Source: Jaenimonas drosophilae (lineage: Eukaryota; Euglenozoa; Kinetoplastea; Trypanosomatida; Trypanosomatidae). Taken from it: a stretch of 27,757 bases of DNA. The stretch lies in the NCBI GenBank assembly GCA_030849065.1, contig JASAON010001440.1:1-27757 (forward strand), in the 5' to 3' direction. A program made the position numbers and the translations under genes. Shown piece after piece: positions 15,601-23,633 of the stretch. The notes beneath the pieces are model-generated. The model ran no database searches and had not been told where the DNA came from. It saw only the letters and a list, made by a program, of their open reading frames with translations. How positions within the stretch are numbered: position 1 is the first letter of the stretch; every line of letters begins with the position of its first letter.

Positions 15601-18037
15601 CAATGAGACAGCCATCGGCAGGAAGCATCCACTCAACCTCCTCCACCGCCCCGCGTGCTCCACGGCCCATACACATGAGCTCCTGCAGGCAGGGTCGCGT
15701 GGCGTAGGAGCGTATTTCTTCATAAACACGTCGTCGTCGCATCGCGCGCTGGACGACGGTGACGTGGTCAATGTGCGGGAGTGGCTCCGGCTCCTTCCGC
15801 TTCCTCGGGATGATGTTCCCCTCCTCATCCTCTTCATCCTCCTCGCTCTCCTCAGCCTCATCCATCTCGGGCTCATCGGCGTCGCTGTCGGGAGGTGGCG
15901 GGTAAAAGTAGAGCCCCTCCCCCTCGCAAAAGTGAATCTGCGAGATGTACTCGGGGAATGTGGTCGGACCCTCAAAGGAGTAGGCGGAGTGCTGCGTGCG
16001 GGTACTGCCATCACCGCGGCTGAAGACGTGGAGGCGGTGGGGACCCCACACCACCTCATTCTCACGCCAGGCCTTGCGGTTTTTGTAGCGCAGGAACTGG
16101 GCGACGATCGGGTCACTCTGGCCGTCGAGGCTCACGAGGAGGTAGCTCATGAGCTGCGCCGTCAGCTGGCGTGCCACGTCGGGATTGAGCTCCGGCGAGA
16201 GCTCCCCCACAACAACGGCGACGACCTGGGAGAGCTGCTCGGCATCCACCTCGGACAGTGGCGCTGGGGCTAGACGCTGGGCCACCTCTGCCTCCGCCGC
16301 AGCCTCCTCCTCAGGCGTCAGAAGCTTCGGGGGTGGCGGGGCAGCAGCATCCGCAGCGCCAGCCGGATCACCAGCCGGTGCCGCGGCGTCGGTTGGGGCC
16401 GTGACGAACTGCACAGCGGGAGCAGCTTGAGTGTTGGTGGTGGTGGGGGCAGGGGTCTTTGCCTTGCTCATCCTGGCCAGGAGTGCCGGTGAGAGTGTAG
16501 CTCCGCTGGCCTTGATGGGCATGTCGGTGGTGGTGGCGGCGGGCTTTGGCGGGGGAAGAGGCCCCATGACGCGGTCAAAGACGTAGTGCGCAAAGCGCTC
16601 CACGCCTTCACGGTGAAGCTGCATCGCCTTCTCATCCAATTGAGCCTTGGTTAGCAGATTCTGTGGCTCCGTGGCGGAGAGCTGCGCCTTGCAGGCCTCC
16701 ACAAAGGCGCGGACGTCCACGTGGGCGACGGATTTGCGGTGCTCCCGCAGGAAGGCATCGTAGCGCTCCTGATGGGCGGCCACCTCTGCCATGGTGGCTG
16801 GATTTGGTGCCGTCGTCTGCGGAATGATGCTCACCACCTCCTCCACCTTCACCGCGGCGTTCTTCTTGCCTCCCTGCGACCTGCTCCGTGAGCGGGAGGG
16901 CGGACGCTTCTCATCCACCTCCTCCACGGGCGGCAGCTTTGGTGCGTCGGGGTTGGGAAGTGGGGCATAGGCCGGCACAGGCAAGACCGCACGTCGGTTC
17001 CTCCACTCACGATAGCGGAAGAGGTGCTCCTCGAGCTGGAGCAGCACATCGCGCACCTGCGCAAAGGCCGCCTTCTCCGTCATGGTGGCGCGGTAGGTGG
17101 GCGGGGCCTCAGGGCTCACCATGGATGGGATTGTTTCAACGGGGAAGTCGTAGCGGCAGACGAAGACTTCATCGAGTGGGCCATAATCCGTCACGACACG
17201 TGTCTCCTGACGTTCCAGCAGAAGCTGAGGAAGCTGGGCGATGCTGTGCTCCTCCACCCCGCGGCTGTGCTTGCTCGGCGCACGCATGCGGTGAGCGTCC
17301 TTGGCGTTGTTGGTGGTCTTTGTGTCCGCCTGCTCCCGCAGCACGTAGCCTGTGGAGCCAATGAGGGGAATGTTGGAGCGTACATCCACCAACACATGCA
17401 GTGGGAGCTCTGCACGGTTGGATTCAACGACATCCTCGAGGGTGTGGGGGAAGTCGCGGACGCAAAAGAAGAGTGGCTTGCGGTCGTCGGCATCCTCGTC
17501 CTCGTCGTCCATCTGTGCTTCTTCCATCTCACGCATATCTTCTTCGGCAGCCTTGGCCGCCTCCTCCTCCGTCATGCCGTCCTCGACGTACTGCACTCGT
17601 AGTGCATCGAGCTCCTTTTCACGTTCCTCAATGAGACGACGACGCTCCTTCTCGCGATCTTCGGCGATGCGAACGTATTCTGCGCGGAGAGCCGTGGCGG
17701 AGGACTTGGCGCCTTCCGGCGGGGCGTGCTTGGCACCCGCACTGCCACGTTGACGTGCGCTACCGCCGCCGCCGCCCGCCTTCGCTGCCGGGCCATCACG
17801 CGTCGAGGCCCGCATGGCCTCCACAATGAAGAGCACATTGGCAAAGGCATCGTCACGGCGGATGAAGTCTATGATGGCCTCCACGTTGACCATGTCCGGG
17901 GTGCTGGAGGTGATGGCGAAGGTGAGTGGGGTGAACTCACGGAGGGCGGCCGCGCGGAGCTCCGCGGACGCCTCGTCGGGGGCGACGACGACCTCCACCG
18001 CGGCAGTAGCCTCCAACTCGGCGGTGCCACGGGCCAT
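12677..18037 (-). CDS. SPAG17/PF6-like central-apparatus protein of the axoneme
   Basis: A very large protein of 1786 residues. Early features are a small alpha/beta region (about 30-80, LTFAITSSTPDMVNVEAIID), a charged coiled coil (about 125-190) and Ala/Pro-rich linkers (about 500-600). A segment with LHVFSRGDGSTRTQHSAYSF then GPTTFPEY (about 665-695) leads into an acidic run (about 715-745). Repeated beta-rich 'REDGMVSVMEQQALVSVKYS' and 'VRWEDGECRW' units lie around 1085-1125, of the kind seen in SPAG17. Near the C-terminus (about 1625-1735) is an ASH/MSP-type beta-sandwich opening VVDFGTVKTRRRYGVVAQL. Length and layout fit SPAG17/PF6, a C1a projection component needed for flagellar beating. 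Other ASH-containing ciliary proteins are possible. The neighbouring radial-spoke-like gene is consistent but not proof. Confidence 0.7.
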   Translation of the reverse strand: MARGTAELEATAAVEVVVAPDEASAELRAAALREFTPLTFAITSSTPDMVNVEAIIDFIRRDDAFANVLFIVEAMRASTRDGPAAKAGGGGGSARQRGSAGAKHAPPEGAKSSATALRAEYVRIAEDREKERRRLIEEREKELDALRVQYVEDGMTEEEAAKAAEEDMREMEEAQMDDEDEDADDRKPLFFCVRDFPHTLEDVVESNRAELPLHVLVDVRSNIPLIGSTGYVLREQADTKTTNNAKDAHRMRAPSKHSRGVEEHSIAQLPQLLLERQETRVVTDYGPLDEVFVCRYDFPVETIPSMVSPEAPPTYRATMTEKAAFAQVRDVLLQLEEHLFRYREWRNRRAVLPVPAYAPLPNPDAPKLPPVEEVDEKRPPSRSRSRSQGGKKNAAVKVEEVVSIIPQTTAPNPATMAEVAAHQERYDAFLREHRKSVAHVDVRAFVEACKAQLSATEPQNLLTKAQLDEKAMQLHREGVERFAHYVFDRVMGPLPPPKPAATTTDMPIKASGATLSPALLARMSKAKTPAPTTTNTQAAPAVQFVTAPTDAAAPAGDPAGAADAAAPPPPKLLTPEEEAAAEAEVAQRLAPAPLSEVDAEQLSQVVAVVVGELSPELNPDVARQLTAQLMSYLLVSLDGQSDPIVAQFLRYKNRKAWRENEVVWGPHRLHVFSRGDGSTRTQHSAYSFEGPTTFPEYISQIHFCEGEGLYFYPPPPDSDADEPEMDEAEESEEDEEDEEGNIIPRKRKEPEPLPHIDHVTVVQRAMRRRRVYEEIRSYATRPCLQELMCMGRGARGAVEEVEWMLPADGCLIEVERSVANTLQLACSVLPLRGLDCGFFYTPETESDVVADHVPSRVRSYVALGREVQLFSEVVADNRVAAELAAYEAAVVAAKAEAKTQFESLNVRTRSGRSKDKNAPPPPTLAGLEEACIKAIPVPKQRSRCLPSLHLSAVVNEGACSLVYHEEHSMLEVVQNFPVNHVELTLRVWRGGAVDRIHLSSIRKVLLYTSGMMEVVSDDAEGYRILLGSRGSYLTSKDDTCLSISEAGDCVVRTRRQVVRLAPLKRSTCVDASSKCQRQSSLREDGMVSVMEQQALVSVKYSDSVAVRWEDGECRWSVRGLPDLVSCASTTAQYLGLDCGQSGQLRFDLVAHTAVLSFAHDDFRAHYDFVEYQLHVRPSSAVSFYTIDCAFGGLHASLQVPEEVVYRVSPHGRCSEERGGLVVTPPTYTTPEAQPLLRYREVLSQRFLEALTDTEVLLDRDALHRMESFSTELAMPAIAITSGADASVARPAIAGKSLMEAQCTSQAIAAVDSLLHLKTAPRRCLLAATVSPSTGLAGPITLAEPAMARILSEEWCRRVHPLRTCPRRVEEGSSVLREDLLALSPANTSAAQTLGKSSLPRRTGAVGTREDPSTSDSAVAAAAASGPCVEWYLVCQPNNAPTENPAPIGQDFFTAELQTDRVKRLVAEATADIEKTLPLSLRAEKVEAAAPTPSIPDEEVAAAAAATAATDLDVSHPTATALSDLPDGVSVDDAPTTAAPLIDHRLNYWASCHAPEKVVPLNPIPRREQPEPKRPRTKAPAPHPLRVAADEDAPIPLMLSHLTPADSALGNNDTGTTAATRGHAPNLLLQPSVVDFGTVKTRRRYGVVAQLTNPSTVPCRYRCVVAAGAKGVVSLRYPRHFIAPGLTEGIEVRLSGMQPIGPMEATILVRHEGGSSKLTARWTTTEDEEKVRLQPAAFCLGTSLAPFVPGVSLRLTNRRDSDLYEESVHESNASSDDDDDAPPLSCI

Positions 18038-18369
18038 CCACTACTGTCTAACCTATTTCTAACGCACACACGCACAACACGTGTTCTACCTATGAACACA
18101 AACGCAAAAAAAAAGGAAGAAGAAAAAATATATAGTGATGTACGTGAAGATATATTGTGGGTCGTTTCGCACTGTTCATGAATGCATGGCCACCTCGTAC
18201 ACCGTCACCACAAACAGAATGTGTTCGTGTTGGTAGTGACGTGTGCGTATATCGAGAGGCATGGGGGAAGGGGGGGGAAGGGCTTTCAAGGGTACCTACT
18301 TTTCCAACGTCCTAGAGATGAATGAGGTGTGAGAAAACAGTAGGGGAGGTTGGGCTAGATCTGCTCCTC
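18038..18369. other. Spacer between the MFS-like and SPAG17-like genes
   Basis: It contains the SPAG17-like 5' UTR and acceptor and the 3' UTR of the next upstream gene. No other coding sequence is seen. Confidence 0.6.
18090..18132 (-). promoter_or_regulatory. Trans-splice acceptor for the SPAG17-like gene
   Basis: The minus strand reads a T/C tract (about 18106-18128) followed by TGTTCATAG, AG at 18090-18091. The 5' UTR is about 52 bases with no upstream ATG. Confidence 0.65.
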
Positions 18370-19764
18370 TCACAGATCTGCCTGCAGCGGTCCCGCCCAA
18401 TCAGGGTGGGTGATGATGTAGGCGTATAGAGCACCGACGGCCATCACAACGACGAGGCTAAGGCTAAGACGTCGTGTGAGGGTATAAAGCGCGGCAACAG
18501 CGCAGAGTGGGGTGGTGACGTTTCGCAGGGGAATCCCGTCCTTGGAAGGTAGCGGGAGGAGCTCCGTGAGGTAGCGACGGAGTGGCACCGCCATGAGCGT
18601 GACGAGGAAGGCCAGGTGGCGGGCCAACTTGTTGGGGAAGGCGGACTCTGCACATGTGCGTGAGAGGCCCTCAATGGTGGAGGCGTAGCTCGCCGCGAGG
18701 ATGCCGTAGGGAAGCGTGAGGAGAAGAGACGTGGTGGCGTAGTAGTCCATGGCACTGCGACGGAGCTCCACGGCAGGGACGAGGTAGCAGCCAGCCAGCA
18801 TGCACGTGGCGAGGAGGACGAGCACAAACTGCGCGACGCGTGGAGGGGCGGAGGCGGCCAGGGCCTTGGCAATCTTCGGGGCGATCATGGTGGCGTAGAG
18901 TACCACGCTGCCAAGGTGAAGGGCGGTGACGAGGCACTTGAAGCCAAAGCGTGGGGCAATGAGGGGGTACATGCACTGATGCAGGTCTGCCACCACGAGG
19001 AGGACGAGCACGAAGAGAGGGGCGAGGGCTGGCCGGTGAGCCTTGCTCGTGAAGAAGGAGGGAAGCCACGTGGCGTAGGCGGCCACCTCACGACGGGGCG
19101 GGTGGGCCTCCTTGGCGGCAGGCTGTTGAGACACCCAGCGACCCAGGCCAATGAGCAAGCATAGCGAACACACCTCCACAGCCAAGAAGACGGAGCACAC
19201 GACTTGGGCATCCTTCACGTAGTCACCCAAGGCACCGGATGATAAGAGGCCCGCCACAGCGCCCAACCCCGTCACGAGCTGCAGCGTGGCGGGTGCGGTG
19301 AGTTGATGGTCCCGCGCAGCAGATGGGAAGAGCAGCTTTGGATGTCGTAGAACACCATTGAGGAAGCGGGCAAACATGAAGAGGTGGATTGTCCGGAGCG
19401 AGAAGCCAAGGTAGCTCACCCCTCCGCTCACTACCGTGGCGAGGACGGTGAGAGTGAGGGCCGTCATGGAGCTGAGGTGGGCCGCCAGGGACTCCGCCAG
19501 CAGCGTCGTGAAGAGCTGCGGAATGATGAAGATGAGCTGGTACCACAGCAACACGGACGCTGAGGAGAAGCGGAAGTACTCCCCAATGAGCATCAAGATG
19601 GGACCTCCGGAGGCGGCAACGGCGCCATCCAGGAAGGCTGCCAAGGCCAGCACCCGTGAGGCCCAGGGACTGACGAGGGCCGTTGACGCGGGTGTGGCGG
19701 TGTCTGTGGGCATTGGCTGCTGCTTCTTCACCGAAGTCGGCGGCTCAGCGGGAGACTTGGCCAT
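18370..19764 (-). CDS. Divergent MFS-like polytopic membrane protein
   Basis: 464 residues with roughly 11-12 hydrophobic segments after a polar, Pro/Thr-rich N-terminus of about 30 residues. Segment one (VLALAAFLDGAVAASGGPIL) and the segment near 125-145 (IHLFMFARFLNGVLRHPKLL) have the look of MFS helices 1 and 4. A central cytosolic loop (about 210-240) is rich in charged residues. The end is polar (HPDWAGPLQADL). No substrate-specific motif was found, so I only assign the fold, and with moderate certainty. The ATG lies about 37 bases after an acceptor. Confidence 0.7.
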   Translation of the reverse strand: MAKSPAEPPTSVKKQQPMPTDTATPASTALVSPWASRVLALAAFLDGAVAASGGPILMLIGEYFRFSSASVLLWYQLIFIIPQLFTTLLAESLAAHLSSMTALTLTVLATVVSGGVSYLGFSLRTIHLFMFARFLNGVLRHPKLLFPSAARDHQLTAPATLQLVTGLGAVAGLLSSGALGDYVKDAQVVCSVFLAVEVCSLCLLIGLGRWVSQQPAAKEAHPPRREVAAYATWLPSFFTSKAHRPALAPLFVLVLLVVADLHQCMYPLIAPRFGFKCLVTALHLGSVVLYATMIAPKIAKALAASAPPRVAQFVLVLLATCMLAGCYLVPAVELRRSAMDYYATTSLLLTLPYGILAASYASTIEGLSRTCAESAFPNKLARHLAFLVTLMAVPLRRYLTELLPLPSKDGIPLRNVTTPLCAVAALYTLTRRLSLSLVVVMAVGALYAYIITHPDWAGPLQADL

Positions 19765-19801
19765 CGTGGGGCTGATCGTGGACGTCGGGAAGCAGAAAAC
19801 C

Positions 19802-19860
19802 CTAGCCAGTTATAACACAAGAAAACAAAAAGGGGAAACATAAGACGGAGAGTAGGGAAG
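19802..19860 (-). promoter_or_regulatory. Trans-splice acceptor for the MFS-like gene at 18370-19764
   Basis: The minus-strand pyrimidine-rich tract (about 19815-19858, including TTTCCCCTTTTTG) ends in GGCTAG, AG at 19802-19803. Confidence 0.6.
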
Positions 19861-20047
19861 CTCAGCAACACCGCAGTCACATGAACGTGATGCATGTAGA
19901 GCACATGGAGTGGTGGAACACGGCAGCTGTGTTGGCATAGGCCCCTCAAACTTGTGGGGCAAATGGGCAGTTGTACATCAACAGAAGTGTGGCCAACGCG
20001 TGGAGCATTCCAGTGACGAGCACACACGCACACGCACATACACCCCG

Positions 20048-21211
20048 CTACTTCCGCTCAAGCAGCTCTACGGTTGTAGTGAGTGCCTTGAGGATGGCCT
20101 CATCCTCCTGCGCAAGTCCCATCAGGAGCTCTAGTCGTTCCTTCGATGGGCGGAGAAGCGCCCGACCTTGGGGATGCTCGGCGATGTTGTAGATGATGCG
20201 TGCGAGATGGATGAGTACATCGCGCTCGTCCTCCACCGCCACAAGCTCCAAGATGGGCTCCGTGATGCCAATCTCCAGCGACTGGAACTTGGCGGTTTCT
20301 AGAATGGTGGATTGCGCCACGGCAGCCGCCACGGCAACACGCACGGACAAATTTTCATGGCCGAGGTAGGGCAGCAGGGCGGGGATGGTCCCACACTCCA
20401 CCACATCGCGCTTTCCTTGTGGGAACTCCGCCGCACGGGAGACAACCTCCGCCGCCTCGGCAATGAGCATCGCGTCGTCCACGGCGAGGGCCTCGGTGAC
20501 GATGCGCACGCCGCCGTGTTGCAAGAAAATGATGAAGGCCTCCTTCACATCAAAGGTGGGGACGAGGGCGGAGCAGGCAACGGCGCGGACCACGACATTC
20601 TCGCGCTGGACGAGCTCCAGCAACGTGGGGATACTGCCCAGATCCACCAAGGCCTCGGTGAGGGCGAAGAGGTTGTGGTAGGCGTGGCACGCCACCATAA
20701 CCCGCAGGGCGAGGATAATAACCCCGTCGCAGGGGTCGTTGATGGCCCCAAGGAGCCGCTCCAGTGGGGGGACGCCATTCACCTCTGGGGTGTTCAGCAT
20801 GAGCTGCTGCGCACGTGGCTCACGAATCAATATCTCCAACGCGGTGGCGGCACGTTCACGGATGTGGGAGTCCTCGTCGGAACACATCATCGCCACGAGT
20901 GAGGGAAAGGCGTCATAGGAGAGACTAAGGACGGCATTCTCACGTTGCTCAATGTAGAGGGCGATGAGCTCCTCCACTCCTTGCACACGCAGACGTGGGT
21001 CCTCGTCGAGCATCCATCGACGAATCTTTTCAAAGTTGCCACGTCCGTACGCCTTCGTGTATACCTTGGGGTCAATGAAGGGGACGTAGGGCTTGCGCTC
21101 GTGCATGAGAATGCACCGGTGATTGCGTTCTTGACGTTCCTCCGTCGAGAGATTCTCAAAGTTGCTCTCATTGAGCGGGATTCCCTGCGTTCTACGAATG
21201 ATGGACCACAT
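20048..21211 (-). CDS. Armadillo-repeat protein resembling radial spoke head protein RSPH14
   Basis: 387 residues from the ATG at 21211; the frame can be extended two codons only to a GTG. After a polar N-terminus (MWSIIRRTQGIPLNESNFEN) the chain is a run of helical armadillo-type repeats, for example DAFPSLVAMMCSDEDSHIRE, CGTIPALLPYLGHENLSVRV and the last repeat HLARIIYNIAEHPQGRALL. The order and spacing of the last three repeats, including the 'ETAKFQSLEIG' and 'AEHPQGRALL' segments, match what I recall of RSPH14 (RTDR1) of cilia. It would act in the radial spoke of the flagellum. An alternative is another ciliary ARM protein. Start choice is supported by an acceptor about 100 bases upstream. 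Confidence 0.7.
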   Translation of the reverse strand: MWSIIRRTQGIPLNESNFENLSTEERQERNHRCILMHERKPYVPFIDPKVYTKAYGRGNFEKIRRWMLDEDPRLRVQGVEELIALYIEQRENAVLSLSYDAFPSLVAMMCSDEDSHIRERAATALEILIREPRAQQLMLNTPEVNGVPPLERLLGAINDPCDGVIILALRVMVACHAYHNLFALTEALVDLGSIPTLLELVQRENVVVRAVACSALVPTFDVKEAFIIFLQHGGVRIVTEALAVDDAMLIAEAAEVVSRAAEFPQGKRDVVECGTIPALLPYLGHENLSVRVAVAAAVAQSTILETAKFQSLEIGITEPILELVAVEDERDVLIHLARIIYNIAEHPQGRALLRPSKERLELLMGLAQEDEAILKALTTTVELLERK

Positions 21212-21579
21212 CGCCACACACAGATTTGTGGGGTGATGAAGGGTGGGGACTAAGTGAAGGGGGAGTCACCGGATTGATAACCACGGCACCAACACCAACT
21301 GAATACGAACAGCTACACGCAAAATATATGAGCAAAAAAGAAAGAAAAGAATGAGCAGAAGAAGAATGTGACGGATGATAAATCTAATCGCACTACACAC
21401 AAGGTGAAGACTAACACAAAGAGAGATGGCAGGTAGAGGTTGTTGGCGGATGGAGAACGAGACGGAGGGAGAAACTACACCTCACTTATACGAACGTTCA
21501 CACACAAGCTGAGCAACGATAGGTAAATCTATACCAGTCCTTCTAACCAACACACGGGTAGGAGAAGAGGCTAGTACAC
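21212..21579. other. Spacer between the thioesterase and RSPH14-like genes
   Basis: It contains the RSPH14-like 5' UTR and acceptor and the 3' UTR of the thioesterase mRNA. Several shorter pyrimidine runs exist. No gene is visible. Confidence 0.6.
21313..21376 (-). promoter_or_regulatory. Trans-splice acceptor for the RSPH14-like gene
   Basis: The minus strand reads TTCTTCTTCTGCTC and TTCTTTTCTTTCTTTTTTG, then a TATATTTTGCGTGTAG end with AG at 21313-21314. Confidence 0.65.
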
Positions 21580-22575
21580 TCACAGCTTGGAAACGAAACC
21601 TGCGCGCATGCGAATCACCGTTTCCTGCGCCACAGACATCCACAAACGGCCCGTTGAGCCGTCGTAGAAGCGGCCGTGGTTAAGTCCACGGTTGTTGCCG
21701 GCCCAGGAGCTGCGCACGTCAAAGAGCGACCAACGCCCGAGGTTGATCTCGTCGGGGAGATGAAAGTAAATGGAGTGATCGAGGCTCGCAATCATAGACA
21801 GATGCTCGTTGGGCACACCATGCGGGACGAGGGCCGCGGAAGCCACGATGAAGTCGGAGAGCCACGCTGCGATGAGAAGATGCACGCGTGAGTTGGGGAT
21901 GCTACTGCGACGGGCCACCTCCTGCACCTCCTCCGGCTGGAGGCGGCTCCACACGTCCACGGCCATCTGCGGCTCCTCCGGCTGCCGGTCGCTCCCCGAC
22001 TTACCTGATTGAGCGGCCACAAGATTGCGATAGCGAAAGTGCACCGATGAAGCCTCGTCCGAGGACGATGATGATGTGGCCTCTGTAGAAGCAAGTGCCA
22101 CAAGACGTTGTGCGAGCGCAGCGGGAACATCCTCACGCCGGATACCCGCTGGAAGGCAGGACGGGAGAGACAGTTGATGCTCCAGCCCACTGACCTCACG
22201 CCGGTGAAAGCTGGCGCAGGCGAGAAGAACCTTGCGACCGTCCTGGACGGCCCTCACCAGCCGTGTGGCGAAGGAGCGACCATCACGTAGGCACGAGACG
22301 TGGTAGAGGATGGGATGTGGGTCGGTACTGATGCCACGATCAATGAAGGTGATGCGGATGGAGTGAATGCTCATGGAGGACACATCCACGGTGCGATGGG
22401 CAGCCTCCACGGCATGGGCAATGAGCTGGCCGCCATAGACGGAGCGGTGGGTGGGAGGGGTCCAGAGGTGGTGTGAGGCGTAGGTCCCCGCAGCGACCTC
22501 GTCCAGCCGCAGCGCATCCACAAAGAGTTCTGAAAACTCATCAAAGGATTTGGCTTCTGATTGAGGGGCCATCAT
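21580..22575 (-). CDS. Glycosomal (peroxisomal-type) acyl-CoA thioesterase, TesB/ACOT8 family
   Basis: 331 residues starting at the tandem ATGs (22575, 22572). The longer frame begins with TTG and runs through basic sequence. The enzyme hydrolyses acyl-CoA to free acid and CoA. It is a double hot-dog fold: first hot-dog about 20-130 (VYGGQLIAHAVEAAHRTV, DGRSFATRLV), second about 205-325. The family catalytic triad Asp-Ser/Thr-Gln is present as D241 (AAWLSDF), S264 (IASLDHSIYFH) and Q317 (SVAQE). The C-terminus is SKL, a canonical PTS1 signal, so import into glycosomes is expected, as ACOT8 goes to peroxisomes. A Ser-rich insert (about 163-178) joins the two halves. Fatty-acid beta-oxidation by-products are the likely substrates. 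Confidence 0.92.
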   Translation of the reverse strand: MMAPQSEAKSFDEFSELFVDALRLDEVAAGTYASHHLWTPPTHRSVYGGQLIAHAVEAAHRTVDVSSMSIHSIRITFIDRGISTDPHPILYHVSCLRDGRSFATRLVRAVQDGRKVLLACASFHRREVSGLEHQLSLPSCLPAGIRREDVPAALAQRLVALASTEATSSSSSDEASSVHFRYRNLVAAQSGKSGSDRQPEEPQMAVDVWSRLQPEEVQEVARRSSIPNSRVHLLIAAWLSDFIVASAALVPHGVPNEHLSMIASLDHSIYFHLPDEINLGRWSLFDVRSSWAGNNRGLNHGRFYDGSTGRLWMSVAQETVIRMRAGFVSKL

Positions 22576-22636
22576 GAATACGTCATAACGCACAACACGA
22601 ATATATTTTCTTTTGCCCTTTTTTTTTCTCTTCCTG

Positions 22637-22708
22637 CTACGAAACAAGTTGTGGAGGTGCGTGCGTTGGTGGTGAGTAACGTAGGTAAGGAGGAAGAAGA
22701 GGAGTTAT
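22637..22708 (-). promoter_or_regulatory. Trans-splice acceptor for the acyl-CoA thioesterase
   Basis: The minus strand has CTCCTCTTCTTCCTCCTTAC at about 22687-22706; the first AG downstream is in TTTCGTAG at 22637-22638. This leaves a 5' UTR of about 60 bases and excludes the TTG-initiated extension as a natural start. Confidence 0.5.
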
Positions 22709-22817
22709 AAGACACATACGTACACACACAGTAGAGTACACTTCAACCACCCTTCACATGCAGGGTCACACAGACACACTCACAATGGAAGATCATGTTT
22801 AGTAGCTGGGCATCATC

Positions 22818-23402
22818 TTAGACGTTTACGTCCTCCGCGGCTGGGGTCGTGGAATGCTCAGGAACCTGCAACGCCAAGGATGCCTGTTCCCGCAACTTTC
22901 GAAGCTCCTCTCGACGACGATCGCGTGCTGCGGCCCGCTCACGCTCCACCGTTTCCGCATAAGTGAGGAAAAAACCCTCCGGAACCTCGGCAAGAATGCG
23001 CTGTAGCTCTCGCTCACTCAGGGAGCCCCCGTATGCGCGTCGCACAATCTGCTCGACGGGAACACGGTCGTGTTGGTGTTGATCCATGATGGCCTGGGCC
23101 ACCTCCTCCTGCGTGAGCCTGACTGCCGCTGTTGTTGCCGGCTCCGCGGACTCTGGCTGTTGGCCCACAGCGACAGAGGAGGACGAGGCTTCCTGTTGCT
23201 GAACTTGCCGCCGTTTCATTTCGGCGGTGTAGGCGGCAGAGCGCTCGCGAATCCCCGCGCCTCCATCAGGAAGCCGGTCCAGCAAGGACGGATGCTTGAG
23301 GAGGCGGTCGCACCGCTCCACGTGGCTCATGAGCTCGTGCAGCGGCATCTCTGCCGGTGGTCGGCTTGGCCCAGCCGCAGAGCTTGTGACGAGCGCACTC
23401 AT
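22818..23402 (-). CDS. Small helical protein with a Gdown1/POLR2M-like motif
   Basis: 194 residues from ATG 23402, the first ATG after the acceptor at 23472-23473. Residues about 18-55 form an amphipathic helix followed by a conserved-looking turn: LHELMSHVERCDRLLK then SLLDRLPDGGAGIRE. This resembles the N-terminal segment of the RNA polymerase II subunit Gdown1 (POLR2M), where an L-x-E-L helix, R-L-L and L-P-D-K-G occur with the same spacing. The middle is Gln/Ser/Ala-rich linker. Residues about 95-140 are helical (EEVAQAIMDQHQHDRVPVEQ), and the C-terminal part (about 145-180) is a highly charged helix (RRREELRKLREQ). The Gdown1 link rests on one motif, which also occurs in other coiled-coil proteins. 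Function is unassigned. Confidence 0.7.
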   Translation of the reverse strand: MSALVTSSAAGPSRPPAEMPLHELMSHVERCDRLLKHPSLLDRLPDGGAGIRERSAAYTAEMKRRQVQQQEASSSSVAVGQQPESAEPATTAAVRLTQEEVAQAIMDQHQHDRVPVEQIVRRAYGGSLSERELQRILAEVPEGFFLTYAETVERERAAARDRRREELRKLREQASLALQVPEHSTTPAAEDVNV

Positions 23403-23471
23403 CGCAATGGGGAGTGGGGTGGGTGGGACACGTGTGGTGGCGCTTCACAACCAATGTGGTCAATGTACGCT

Positions 23472-23515
23472 CTACAAAAGCATAAACACAAACAGGGAAG
23501 AAGCCAAGACGAAGT
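23472..23515 (-). promoter_or_regulatory. Trans-splice acceptor for the 194-residue protein gene
   Basis: The minus-strand tract CTTCTTCCCTGTTTGTG leads to GCTTTTGTAG, AG at 23472-23473. The first ATG downstream is the annotated start, about 70 bases on. Confidence 0.6.
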
Positions 23516-23633
23516 GTGTGCGTGTGTGTGAGTGAGGGAACAGTAAGGTGGCACAGCGAGCTCACTCACAGGAGCTGTATTGAGAAGTTGTTGGCTGGAC
23601 CCATGATGTGCGTGAGAGTGCGCCTTTCCCAGG

